A model generated the notes under the pieces. It made no database searches, was not told the origin of the DNA, and worked only from the letters and a program-made list of their open reading frames with translations. Positions 7,415 through 14,709 of a DNA stretch of 32,713 nucleotides are shown piece after piece (position 1 is the first letter of the stretch; every line of letters starts with the position of its first letter). Position numbers and translations under genes: made by a program. This DNA comes from JANNWF01 sp052390415 (GTDB lineage Bacteria > Pseudomonadota > Gammaproteobacteria > Xanthomonadales > Xanthomonadaceae), in the NCBI GenBank assembly GCA_052390415.1, contig JBQTGY010000106.1, positions 1 through 32,713 on the forward strand, given 5' to 3'.

Positions 7415-7886
7415 TTTCCAGCAGTGCGTCAAACCGTTTGATATCGGTTTGGCTGAGGGAATCCAGCAGCTGGCGTTCGTAACCGAGCGCCAGCGGCACG
7501 ATCTGGTCGTAGATGGCGAAGCCCGCCTCCGACAGCGCCAATACCGAACGGCGGCGGTCATCGCTGTGAATGTCGCGTTGCAGCAGGCCCCGTTCGATCA
7601 GTGCATTCACCGTGCGACTGACTGCGACCTTGTCCATCGCCGTGTGTTCGGCGACTTCCATCGCCGACACCTGCGGGTAGCGACCCAGCACCGCCATGAC
7701 TCGCCATTCGGTCACGCTGACTCCAAACCGGGCTTCGTAAAGCGCAGCAATTTCGCTGCTGATGCGATTGGACAGCACGCTCAATCGATACGGCAGGAAG
7801 CGGTCCAGATCGAGCACAATCCGGTCCGACTGAGCGGGATCAGGCCTGGACTCATCCACTGCGGACCACCTTGCATTTAGTTTCAT
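7398..7886 (-). CDS. MarR-family transcriptional regulator, probable regulator of tyrosine/homogentisate catabolism
   Basis: The 162-residue protein has the MarR winged-helix layout: dimerisation helices (PYRLSVLSNRISSEIAALYEARFG), recognition region VSAMEVAEHTAMDKVAVSRTVNALIERGLL, and the wing DIHSDDRRRSVLALSEAG. It is divergent from hppD with 61 bp between start codons. The ATG lies inside a perfect 18-bp palindrome (7878-7895), a likely operator. A TACAAT -10 on the minus strand at 7900-7895 would place the transcript start within about three bases of the ATG, so the mRNA may be leaderless. This fits the absence of a ribosome binding site. The ligand, perhaps an aromatic pathway intermediate, is inferred from position only. 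Confidence 0.9.
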   Translation of the reverse strand: MKLNARWSAVDESRPDPAQSDRIVLDLDRFLPYRLSVLSNRISSEIAALYEARFGVSVTEWRVMAVLGRYPQVSAMEVAEHTAMDKVAVSRTVNALIERGLLQRDIHSDDRRRSVLALSEAGFAIYDQIVPLALGYERQLLDSLSQTDIKRFDALLETLLHR

Positions 7887-7899
7887 ATGAAACTATTGT
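7871..7899 (+). promoter_or_regulatory. predicted hppD promoter with operator palindrome in the spacer
   Basis: TTGCAT (7871-7876) and TATTGT (7894-7899) are separated by exactly 17 bp. Most of that spacer is the perfect palindrome TAGTTTCATATGAAACTA (7878-7895). The hexamers are weak matches (3/6 and 4/6). A dimer bound to the palindrome would block RNA polymerase. The promoter assignment is inference; the palindrome is exact. Confidence 0.5.
7878..7895. promoter_or_regulatory. perfect 18-bp palindromic operator, probable MarR binding site
   Basis: TAGTTTCATATGAAACTA is identical to its reverse complement. It sits between the divergent marR and hppD genes, and its minus strand contains the marR ATG. 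MarR proteins typically bind palindromes of this size, so one site could repress both genes. Confidence 0.7.
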
Positions 7900-7947
7900 A
7901 GCCGCACTCGGCGCAAACGCCACCGGCTTGGTCTGGGAGGACTTTCC

Positions 7948-9036
7948 ATGAACGCAACGGTCGACACCGGCAACAGCCGCATCACGTACGACAATCCGAT
8001 GGGCATCGACGGCTTTGAGTTTGTCGAGTTTGCTTCGCCCCAGCCGGCCAAGCTGCACGACTTTTTCAAGAAGCTTGGATTCACCCAGGTCGCGCGCCAC
8101 AAGACCCGGCCGATTCACACCTATCGGCAAGGCGACTGCACCTTTCTGATCAACGAGGATCCGGACTCGTTTGCCGCCGACTTCGCCGCCGAGCACGGCC
8201 CCAGCGCCTGTGGATTCGCCATCCGCGTCAACAAGCTGGCCGAGTGGGCGCGGGTGCAGGCGCTGAAGAATGGTGCCGAACAAATCGGCGAGCGCGAGTT
8301 GACCAAGGCGGTCGCGGCGCCGGTCATCAAGGGTATCGGCGGCTGCATGTTGTACATCGTCGATCGCTATGACGAGGTCGGCACCATCCACGATCCCGAC
8401 TACGAATGGCTGCCGGGTGTCGAGCGCATGCCGAAGGGCTTTGGCCTGACCTTCATCGATCATCTGACCCATAACCTGTTCCACGGCAACATGGCGAAGT
8501 GGGCGGACTACTACGAGCGTCTGTTCAACTTTCGCGAAATTCGGTATTTCGACATCAAGGGCGCCAAGACCGGCCTGGTTTCAAAAGCGATGACCGCACC
8601 GGATGGCATGGTCCGCATTCCCTTGAACGAGTCCAACGATCCGAAATCGCAGATCAACGAATACCTGAATCAGTACAAGGGCGAAGGCATCCAGCACATC
8701 GCCTGTTTCACCGACGACATCTACAAGACCGTCGAGACCATGCGCGCCCAGGGCGTGGAATTTCTGGACACGCCGAACACCTATTTCGACGTCATCGACG
8801 AACGCATCCCTGCACATGGCGAAGACGTGGCACGCCTGCGCGCCAACAAGATCCTGATCGACGCCGATCCCGAGACCAAGCAGCAGAAGCTGCTGCAGAT
8901 TTTCACCTTGAATGCGGTCGGCCCGATCTTCTTCGAGATCATTCAGCGCAAGGGCAATCAGGGCTTTGGTGAGGGCAATTTCCAGGCCTTGTTCGAGAGC
9001 ATCGAGCGGGATCAGATGCGGCGTGGGGTGTTGTAA
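7948..9036 (+). CDS. hppD: 4-hydroxyphenylpyruvate dioxygenase
   Basis: This non-heme iron enzyme converts 4-hydroxyphenylpyruvate (from tyrosine transamination) to homogentisate. The 362-residue protein has two VOC-type halves. The facial triad of iron ligands is visible: H172 in FIDHLTHNL, H250 in GIQHIACFTDDI and E330 in FFEIIQRKGNQGFGEGNF. The C-terminal helix FQALFESIERDQMRRGVL is the family's usual end. The ATG at 7948 follows a strong GGAGGA ribosome binding site. It is the first gene of the homogentisate cluster. About 490 bp containing a repeat-bounded insertion separate it from hmgA, so the two may no longer share one transcript. Confidence 0.98.
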   Translation: MNATVDTGNSRITYDNPMGIDGFEFVEFASPQPAKLHDFFKKLGFTQVARHKTRPIHTYRQGDCTFLINEDPDSFAADFAAEHGPSACGFAIRVNKLAEWARVQALKNGAEQIGERELTKAVAAPVIKGIGGCMLYIVDRYDEVGTIHDPDYEWLPGVERMPKGFGLTFIDHLTHNLFHGNMAKWADYYERLFNFREIRYFDIKGAKTGLVSKAMTAPDGMVRIPLNESNDPKSQINEYLNQYKGEGIQHIACFTDDIYKTVETMRAQGVEFLDTPNTYFDVIDERIPAHGEDVARLRANKILIDADPETKQQKLLQIFTLNAVGPIFFEIIQRKGNQGFGEGNFQALFESIERDQMRRGVL

Positions 9037-9062
9037 TCGAAGACCGCCTCAAGTCATCCGCT

Positions 9063-9105
9063 TGAAGCCCTTCTCCCTCCGGGAGAGGGGTTGGGGTGAG
9101 GGTAC
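9063..9105. repeat. left inverted repeat of the DUF559 unit
   Basis: This 43-nt tract, TGAAGCCCTTCTCCC through GGTTGGGGTGAGGGTAC, matches the reverse complement of 9465-9507 with about five differences. It contains a CTCCC/GGGAG hairpin and a four-run G tract (9081-9102). It starts 26 nt after the hppD stop. Confidence 0.85.
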
Positions 9106-9109
9106 GACC

Positions 9110-9508
9110 TTGCGAGAACGCGTCAATCCGCCACTGCCCAGCCAAGCGCTGAGAACAGCACGTCAGTTGCGCCAAGCCTCGACCGCTGCTGAAGTTGAGC
9201 TGTGGTATCACCTGCGAGGCGGGCGGATGTTGGGCCTCAAGTTTCGCCGACAACATCCAGTGCCGCCTTACGTCGCAGATTTTTGCTGCTTGGAGGCGCG
9301 CTTGGTTGTCGATCTGGATGGTTCGCAGCACGCGGAGGACGTCGATCTGGAACGTACCCAGGCTTTGCAGGCTCGCGGCTTTGAGGTGCTGCGCTTTTGA
9401 AACAGTGATGTCTTGTCGTGTCGTGACGATGTCTTGGCGCGAATTGTCGAGACCGCGCGGGAGCGTACCCTCACCCCAACCCCTCTCCCGGTGGGAGAGA
9501 GGCTTTAG
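9110..9508 (+). pseudogene. DUF559 (very-short-patch-repair-like endonuclease domain) gene with in-frame stop
   Basis: The reading frame encodes ALRTARQLRQASTAAEVELW, the RRQHPVPPYVADF segment and LVVDLDGSQHAEDVDLERT, which together mark a DUF559 protein, a small domain related to restriction-type endonucleases. After FEVLRF the frame meets TGA at 9398-9400, then continues as NSDVLSCRDDVLARIVETAR up to a TAG at 9506-9508. Relatives usually read RFWN at this point, so TGG (Trp) appears to have become TGA. The frame has only a TTG (9110) as a possible start. The last codons run into the right inverted repeat. It is either a decayed gene or a C-terminally shortened protein of about 96 residues. 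The flanking 43-nt inverted repeats suggest it moved or spread as a unit. Confidence 0.75.
9465..9507. repeat. right inverted repeat of the DUF559 unit
   Basis: GTACCCTCACCCCAACCCCT through AGAGGCTTTA is the inverted partner of 9063-9105. It contains a CTCTCCC-GGT-GGGAGAG hairpin. It ends 22 nt before the hmgA ATG, so the hmgA ribosome binding site is just outside it. Confidence 0.85.
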
Positions 9509-9529
9509 ATCGCGCCAGGAATCAATCAG

Positions 9530-10837
9530 ATGGCTCATCCAAACTACCTCTCCGGCTTCGCCAACGAATTTGCCTCTGAAGCGATCCCCGGCGCCTTGCC
9601 AATTGGCCGCAACTCGCCACAAAAAGCGCCGCTAGGCCTCTATGCCGAGCAGCTCTCCGGCACCGCATTCACCGCGCCGCGCCATCTCAATCGGCGCAGT
9701 TGGTTGTACCGAATCCGACCTGCAGCGTTGCATGGCGCATTCGAGGCGATGGCGCAGACAACCTGGATCAGTGAGAGCGAATCCGCGCCCGTCACGCCCG
9801 AGCAATTGCGCTGGGACCCGCGACCCATTCCGGACTGCGCAACCGATTTCATCGACAGCTTGTTCACCGTCGCCGGCAACGGCTCACCCGCCGCGCAAAC
9901 TGGAATCGCCATCCATTTATACGCGGCCACGTCCTCGATGACGGGCCGGTATTGCTACAACGCCGATGGCGAGATGTTGATCGTGCCGCAGCAAGGTCGC
10001 TTGGCCATCAACACCGAGTTCGGAAACATCGAGGTTGAGCCGCAGGAGATTGCGGTGATTCCGCGCGGCGTGCGTTTTTCAATCGGCCTGCCTGATGGAC
10101 AAGCGCGTGGTTATGTCTGCGAAAACTTCGGTGCACCGCTGCGCTTGCCAGACCTGGGGCCGATCGGAAGCAACGGCTTGGCCAATCCGCGCGACTTTCT
10201 GACTCCGGTGGCCGCGTTCGAAGACATCTCCGGCGAGTTCGAATTGATCGCACGTTTCCAAGGTCACTGCTGGCGCGCACCGATTCATCATTCGCCGCTG
10301 GACGTGGTCGCGTGGCACGGCAACTACGCGCCTTACAAGTATGACCTGCGTCGCTTCAACACGATTGGCTCGATCAGCTATGACCATCCTGATCCTTCGA
10401 TCTTCCTGGTCCTGCATTCGGCCAGCGACACACCCGGTACCAGCAATCTGGATTTCGTGATCTTTCCGCCGCGCATTCTGGTGGCGCAGGACACGTTTCG
10501 GCCGCCGTGGTTTCATCGCAATGTCGCCAGCGAGTACATGGGTTTGATTCATGGCGCTTATGACGCCAAGGCACACGGCTTTGCGCCCGGTGGTGGTTCC
10601 TTGCACAACAGCTTCAGCGGCCATGGCCCAGACGCGGCGACCTTCGAGAAGGCATCCAACGCCGACGTCACCCAAGCGGACTTCATCAGCAACACCATGG
10701 CTTTCATGTTCGAAACGCGCGCAGTGTTGCGGCCCACCCCGCAAGCCATGCAATCACCGCAGCGTCAGCGCGACTACGCCCAATGCTGGGCCGGCCTGGC
10801 CAAAAATTTCACCCATTCCTCGGATGTCACTCCATGA
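9530..10837 (+). CDS. hmgA: homogentisate 1,2-dioxygenase
   Basis: This enzyme cleaves the ring of homogentisate to maleylacetoacetate using non-heme Fe(II). The 435-residue protein begins with the characteristic YLSGFANEFASEA segment. The iron ligands are H329 and E335 in WFHRNVASEYMGLIHG and H365 in GGGSLHNSFSGHGPD, with the same spacing as H335, E341 and H371 of the human enzyme. AGGA lies 9 nt before the ATG. The stop codon overlaps the next gene's ATG by 4 nt, so hmgA and the fumarylacetoacetase are translationally coupled. The DUF559 unit directly upstream probably supplies or disrupts its leader. Confidence 0.98.
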   Translation: MAHPNYLSGFANEFASEAIPGALPIGRNSPQKAPLGLYAEQLSGTAFTAPRHLNRRSWLYRIRPAALHGAFEAMAQTTWISESESAPVTPEQLRWDPRPIPDCATDFIDSLFTVAGNGSPAAQTGIAIHLYAATSSMTGRYCYNADGEMLIVPQQGRLAINTEFGNIEVEPQEIAVIPRGVRFSIGLPDGQARGYVCENFGAPLRLPDLGPIGSNGLANPRDFLTPVAAFEDISGEFELIARFQGHCWRAPIHHSPLDVVAWHGNYAPYKYDLRRFNTIGSISYDHPDPSIFLVLHSASDTPGTSNLDFVIFPPRILVAQDTFRPPWFHRNVASEYMGLIHGAYDAKAHGFAPGGGSLHNSFSGHGPDAATFEKASNADVTQADFISNTMAFMFETRAVLRPTPQAMQSPQRQRDYAQCWAGLAKNFTHSSDVTP

Positions 10838-11835
10838 AACTCGCATCACTCAAAACCGGTGGCCGCGATGGCACCCTGATCGTGGTCTCGCGCGACCTGA
10901 AGCGCGCCGTGGTTGCCACCGACGTGGCACCAACACTGCAACGTGCGCTGGAAGACTGGAGCAATCTGGCTCCGCGGCTCAACGGCATCTACGAAGTGTT
11001 GAATGCGAGCCCGGCTGAAACGATCAACGGCGAATTCGTATTCAACCTCGACACCACCGCGTTGGCGGCTCCCTTGCCGCGCGCCTACGAGTTCGTCGAT
11101 GGTTCGGCCTACTTGCCGCATGTGGCGCGGGTGCGCCGAGCGCGTGGAGCCGAAGTGCCGGAGAGTTTTTATACCGATCCACTGATGTACCAAGCGGTCA
11201 GCGCTGGGTTTTACGGACCCAACGATCCGATCCTGGTGGCCGATGAAGCGTTCGGCATTGACCTGGAAGCTGAGGTGCTGGTGGTCACCGACGATGTGCC
11301 GATGGGCGTGTCCGCAGCCGATGCCGCCCACCATATCCAACTGGTCGGACTGGTCAATGACGTGTCCTTGCGTGGGCTCATTCCGAACGAGTTGGCCAAG
11401 GGCTTTGGCTTCCTGCAATCCAAACCGCGCTCGGCGCTTTCGCCGGTGTTCGTGACACCGGATGAATTGGGTGATGCCTGGCGTGACAACAAAGCGCATC
11501 TGCCTCTGCTTACCCACATCAATGGCGTCTGGTTTGGCGCGCCGGAAGCAGGTGTCGACATGCAGTTCAACTTTGCCCAACTGATTGCGCATGCGGCGCG
11601 CACACGGCCATTGTCGGCCGGCACACTGGTCGGCTCGGGCACGGTAGCCAATGAGGACACTTCATTGGGCGCTTCCTGCTTCGCTGAAAAGCGGACGGTG
11701 GAAACCCTGACCTTGGGCGCCGCCCAGACGCCATTCATGGCCTTTGGCGACCGTGTGCGCATCGAAATGCTGGATCGCCAGGGGGGGTCGATTTTCGGCG
11801 CCATCGACCAAATCGTGAGCGCTGCGAAGGTCTGA
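10834..11835 (+). CDS. fahA: fumarylacetoacetase (fumarylacetoacetate hydrolase family)
   Basis: This 333-residue member of the FAH family is expected to hydrolyse fumarylacetoacetate to fumarate and acetoacetate, the last step of tyrosine breakdown. The acidic metal-binding positions are visible in DLEAEVLVVTDD and LVNDVSLRGLIPNEL. The QSKPRSALSPVFVTPDELG stretch and GSGTVANEDTSLGASCFAEKR near the C-terminus are typical of the short bacterial branch. The ATG at 10834 (MKLASLKTGGRDG) overlaps the hmgA stop as ATGA. An in-frame ATG at 10783 lies within hmgA and is not used here. The job assignment rests on family plus its place between hmgA and the isomerase. Confidence 0.94.
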   Translation: MKLASLKTGGRDGTLIVVSRDLKRAVVATDVAPTLQRALEDWSNLAPRLNGIYEVLNASPAETINGEFVFNLDTTALAAPLPRAYEFVDGSAYLPHVARVRRARGAEVPESFYTDPLMYQAVSAGFYGPNDPILVADEAFGIDLEAEVLVVTDDVPMGVSAADAAHHIQLVGLVNDVSLRGLIPNELAKGFGFLQSKPRSALSPVFVTPDELGDAWRDNKAHLPLLTHINGVWFGAPEAGVDMQFNFAQLIAHAARTRPLSAGTLVGSGTVANEDTSLGASCFAEKRTVETLTLGAAQTPFMAFGDRVRIEMLDRQGGSIFGAIDQIVSAAKV

Positions 11836-11903
11836 TCGCGGTTTGCTTCCCAGCGGCCTCCGGGCGCGTTAGTCTGACCATTGGCATCGGCGGGAGGCGT
11901 CGC

Positions 11904-12566
11904 GTGACCGGCAATCTGAAGCTCTACAGCTACTGGCGCTCAAGCGCCGCGTACCGCGTTCGCATCGCGCTCAATCTGAAGCGCTTGCCGTACGAAGTAA
12001 TTCCGGTCTCGCTGGTTGACGATGGTGGGATGCAGCATTCGCCTGCGTTTGCCGAAATCAATCCGCAGGAGTTGATACCGGTGTTACGCGATGGCCATCG
12101 CACGATTCGGCAGTCGATGGCGATCATTGAATACATCGACGAGACCTGGGAAACGCCGCCATTGCTGCCACCAACGCCGCGTGAACGAGCGCGGGTACGC
12201 GCGCTGGCGCAGTTGGTGGCCTGTGACGTGCATCCCTTGGCCAACCTGCGCGTGTTGCAGTATCTGGAGCGCGAGATGAACGTGCCAACCCCCGAGCGCG
12301 AAGTGTGGGTTCGGCACTGGGTGCGTTTGGGCTTGCAGGCATTTGAAAAAATGTTGGCGGAAACGCCGTCGACCGGCACCTTTTGCGAGGGTGATACGCC
12401 GGGATTGGCTGACTGCATGTTGGTGCCGCAGGTCTACAACGCGCAGCGCTTCGGCGTTGAGTTGGCGCCGTATCCCACCATCCGACGTATCACCGCCGAA
12501 TGTCTGGCGATGGATGCCTTCGATGCGGCGCGACCCGAGAAGCAGCCGGACGCGCCGGCACATTGA
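11904..12566 (+). CDS. maiA: maleylacetoacetate isomerase (zeta-class glutathione transferase)
   Basis: This protein isomerises maleylacetoacetate to fumarylacetoacetate with glutathione as cofactor. It is 220 residues long. The N-terminal thioredoxin-like domain has the zeta-class active-site motif WRSSAAYRVRIALNLK and the glutathione-binding QSMAIIEYIDE. The C-terminal helical domain has FCEGDTPGLADCMLVPQVYNAQRF. The start is GTG at 11904, preceded by a GGGAGG ribosome binding site. It lies 68 nt after the fumarylacetoacetase and closes the cluster, so all three steps from homogentisate to fumarate and acetoacetate are present. The usual SSCS variant reads SSAA here, which is also seen in the family. 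Confidence 0.96.
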   Translation: MTGNLKLYSYWRSSAAYRVRIALNLKRLPYEVIPVSLVDDGGMQHSPAFAEINPQELIPVLRDGHRTIRQSMAIIEYIDETWETPPLLPPTPRERARVRALAQLVACDVHPLANLRVLQYLEREMNVPTPEREVWVRHWVRLGLQAFEKMLAETPSTGTFCEGDTPGLADCMLVPQVYNAQRFGVELAPYPTIRRITAECLAMDAFDAARPEKQPDAPAH

Positions 12567-12689
12567 TGCTGGTTTGGCTTTGGTGGGGTTGATTCGAGTG
12601 TTTGCGAATGCGACAACGCGAAGGCGAGCGCTACGCTGAATCCGCAGACGATCATCGCGTCTCGGATGCCGTGCCCTGTTCGTGATTGC

Positions 12690-12782
12690 CGTCACCCCCG
12701 CGCACGCGGGGGGTCCAGTGGCTAGCAACGCGCTGACGCCTTCGGGATACCACTGGATTCCCGCCTGCGCGGGAATGACGAT
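12690..12782. repeat. dispersed inverted intergenic repeat ('GTCATTCCCGCG' type)
   Basis: CCCCCGCGCACGCGGGGGGT with CCAGTGG on the left is mirrored by CCACTGGATTCCCGC and GCGGGAATGACG on the right, giving a large imperfect hairpin about 93 nt long. Its reverse strand encodes the VIPAQAGIQW peptide often seen as a spurious product of such repeats. It lies in the 255-bp gap between maiA and the next gene. No gene is visible in that gap. Confidence 0.8.
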
Positions 12783-12821
12783 TTGAGGTAGCGGCGCTAC
12801 TTGGGCCTCGACAGGAATCTC

Positions 12822-13445
12822 ATGAAAGTCACGCGCGTGGTGTTCTGGTTGTTGCTGTTGCCGGGGCTTTTGATTTACCTCGCGCTGAAATTGAATACGC
12901 ACCTTGCCAAAGTGGCCGACGGCGTCCTGGAAGAGCGCGAGCGCGAGCAACGTTTGGCTGCCATCGATGCTGAGAATCAGCGCCAAGAAGCCATCAACCT
13001 GGACGCTCAATTGCAAGCCCGGCGCGCCCTTGCCAACTCCTGTGTCAACCGCGCGTTGCAAACGATCGGCGGCCAATCGAGCGCGGCACCGGCAACCTTG
13101 GTCATCGTCAATTACAAAGGCTGCGGTGTCGACTGCGACACCGATCTCATTGCTTCCGGGTTGGTCGATGAGTACGTCTTGAATCGACTTCAGGTCTTGC
13201 TTATCCGGACTGTCGAAGCAGGCCAGTCGACTACACCGTTGGGTGTGCATACCGTGGTCATCACCGATTGCGCGCCGCTCGCTGCCGACCACGGCGACGA
13301 CTTCTTCTTTCGCGATGGCAAAGGCGTGTTGTCGAGTTCGGGCGAGCGCCACGAAGGCTACCTGACTTCGCGCAAGGGGCTGGACACGCCGTTCGACCCG
13401 GAGCCCTTGGCACGCAAGGGCTTGGGATTGCCACCACGACGGTAG
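12822..13445 (+). CDS. small membrane-anchored protein of unknown function
   Basis: This 207-residue protein is not one I recognise. Residues about 6-25 (VVFWLLLLPGLLIYLALKL) form one membrane anchor, followed by a charged, probably coiled-coil stretch (about 30-70: VLEEREREQRLAAIDAENQR). A C-terminal domain then has LVIVNYKGCGVDCDTDLI and a VVITDCAPLA segment, giving three cysteines that could form a disulfide or bind metal in the periplasm. The ATG at 12822 follows AGGAA and is preferred over one at 12801. It converges with the 8-TM gene on the other strand, with only four bases between stops. Function unknown. Confidence 0.75.
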   Translation: MKVTRVVFWLLLLPGLLIYLALKLNTHLAKVADGVLEEREREQRLAAIDAENQRQEAINLDAQLQARRALANSCVNRALQTIGGQSSAAPATLVIVNYKGCGVDCDTDLIASGLVDEYVLNRLQVLLIRTVEAGQSTTPLGVHTVVITDCAPLAADHGDDFFFRDGKGVLSSSGERHEGYLTSRKGLDTPFDPEPLARKGLGLPPRR

Positions 13446-13449
13446 ACCG

Positions 13450-14709
13450 TTACCCCAACTCGCTGCGTATCTTGCGAATCGAGAACGTAGCGCCACCCAG
13501 CAGACGGCCGATCAAGGGCGAGACGAATCCGTCTGGATCGCGACTCGCTGCGCGCCAAAGCTGAGCACTGAGGATGGCGGCAGCGATGCCAATCAAGGCG
13601 CTGATTGGCAGACCCACCCGCATGATCAAGTCGGTTCCCAAGCTGACCTTGGCCACCACCTGCGCGAACAGCACCAGCAACATGGGCGACATGATCGAGG
13701 TCACCTTGGCGACCTTGTCGCCCATGGCGGCTGCGTCTTCCAGATACTGCTGGCGGACTTGGGTACTCATGCCGCCGTCGATGCGCGTGAGGTGCAGGCG
13801 TTGCAGGATGCGCAGCACCAACTGCGACACGCACGCCAAGTTCAAGCAGATGCCTGGGACGAGGAACTGCCATTGACCGCCGTGCGAGGCGTTGAACAAG
13901 CCGATGGAGAGGATCAGCGCGGCACACACCAGGCAACCAAGCAGCAAGCGCAGACGCAACCCGCGCAACGCGGCAGCCAACGGCGCCGGCAACGGTGCCA
14001 AGGGATCAATACCATCGTCGAGTGTTTGCTCGCTGCGCTGCTGGCGTTGCCACTCACGTTGCGCCCGCGTCCAGCTCATGCCGACGGCTTCATCCAGAAA
14101 CCGCTGCATGCCGGTGTCGCCGACGAAGCGACGCATGGCGAAGCGCCATATCAAAATGGCCAGCGGAATGAACAACACCCCGATCAGCAGATTGATCAAC
14201 ACTACGCTGCTGTCCAGCCGGCGCAGCAAGTCAACACCGGTCAGCGCCTTCAGCAGCACCGCAATGGCTGGCAGCCACAGCAGCACGCTGCTCAGCATGA
14301 TCCACTTGGTCACCGCCAGGCGACGTGCACGCAGCCGCGCAAGCGTGTCTTGCACCATCAGCGTCGGCTTCGAAAAATCCAGCGTCGACAGCACCCGCCA
14401 CTGCCAGGCATCAACGATCAACTCGGCCGCCGCGATCACGGTGAATGCAGCGCCGGCGAGCAGATAGATCGAATCCTGCCAATGATTGAGGGTGAACCAC
14501 AGCAAGCCAGCCAGCGCCGCCGCAGCCATCACGATCTGTGGCAGCAGCCAAAACGAGTGGCGCCGAAACGCACGCGTCGTGCGGCCTGCAAGCGCCTTTG
14601 CCACTGCGGCGCGGTCCAGCGTGAGAGCAGCAGTCACAGGTTGCTGCGACTCCTTCCAGCGCCCGCGCAGGGCCTCCAGATCCAGACCATTGTCATCCAT
14701 GCCATTCAT
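13450..14709 (-). CDS. polytopic membrane protein coupled to an ECF sigma factor, candidate anti-sigma factor
   Basis: The product has 419 residues. The first 50 are soluble and charged (LDLEALRGRWKESQQP), followed by about eight membrane segments near 54-72, 80-99, 136-156, 168-190, 255-272, 281-300, 336-355 and 362-384. A long hydrophilic loop (about 195-250) contains WTRAQREWQRQQRSEQ. The ATG overlaps the stop of the sigma gene (ATGA), so the two are made together, the usual arrangement for an ECF sigma and its membrane anti-sigma factor. I see no zinc-binding HxxxCxxC anti-sigma motif, so if it restrains the sigma factor it would be an atypical type. The role is inferred from coupling only. 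Confidence 0.8.
   Translation of the reverse strand: MNGMDDNGLDLEALRGRWKESQQPVTAALTLDRAAVAKALAGRTTRAFRRHSFWLLPQIVMAAAALAGLLWFTLNHWQDSIYLLAGAAFTVIAAAELIVDAWQWRVLSTLDFSKPTLMVQDTLARLRARRLAVTKWIMLSSVLLWLPAIAVLLKALTGVDLLRRLDSSVVLINLLIGVLFIPLAILIWRFAMRRFVGDTGMQRFLDEAVGMSWTRAQREWQRQQRSEQTLDDGIDPLAPLPAPLAAALRGLRLRLLLGCLVCAALILSIGLFNASHGGQWQFLVPGICLNLACVSQLVLRILQRLHLTRIDGGMSTQVRQQYLEDAAAMGDKVAKVTSIMSPMLLVLFAQVVAKVSLGTDLIMRVGLPISALIGIAAAILSAQLWRAASRDPDGFVSPLIGRLLGGATFSIRKIRSELG

Noticed and set aside
12084..13496. 470-residue minus-strand open frame across maiA and the next gene
   Set aside because: It runs opposite two supported genes and through the intergenic repeat, where it reads VIPAQAGIQW, a common spurious peptide from that repeat.
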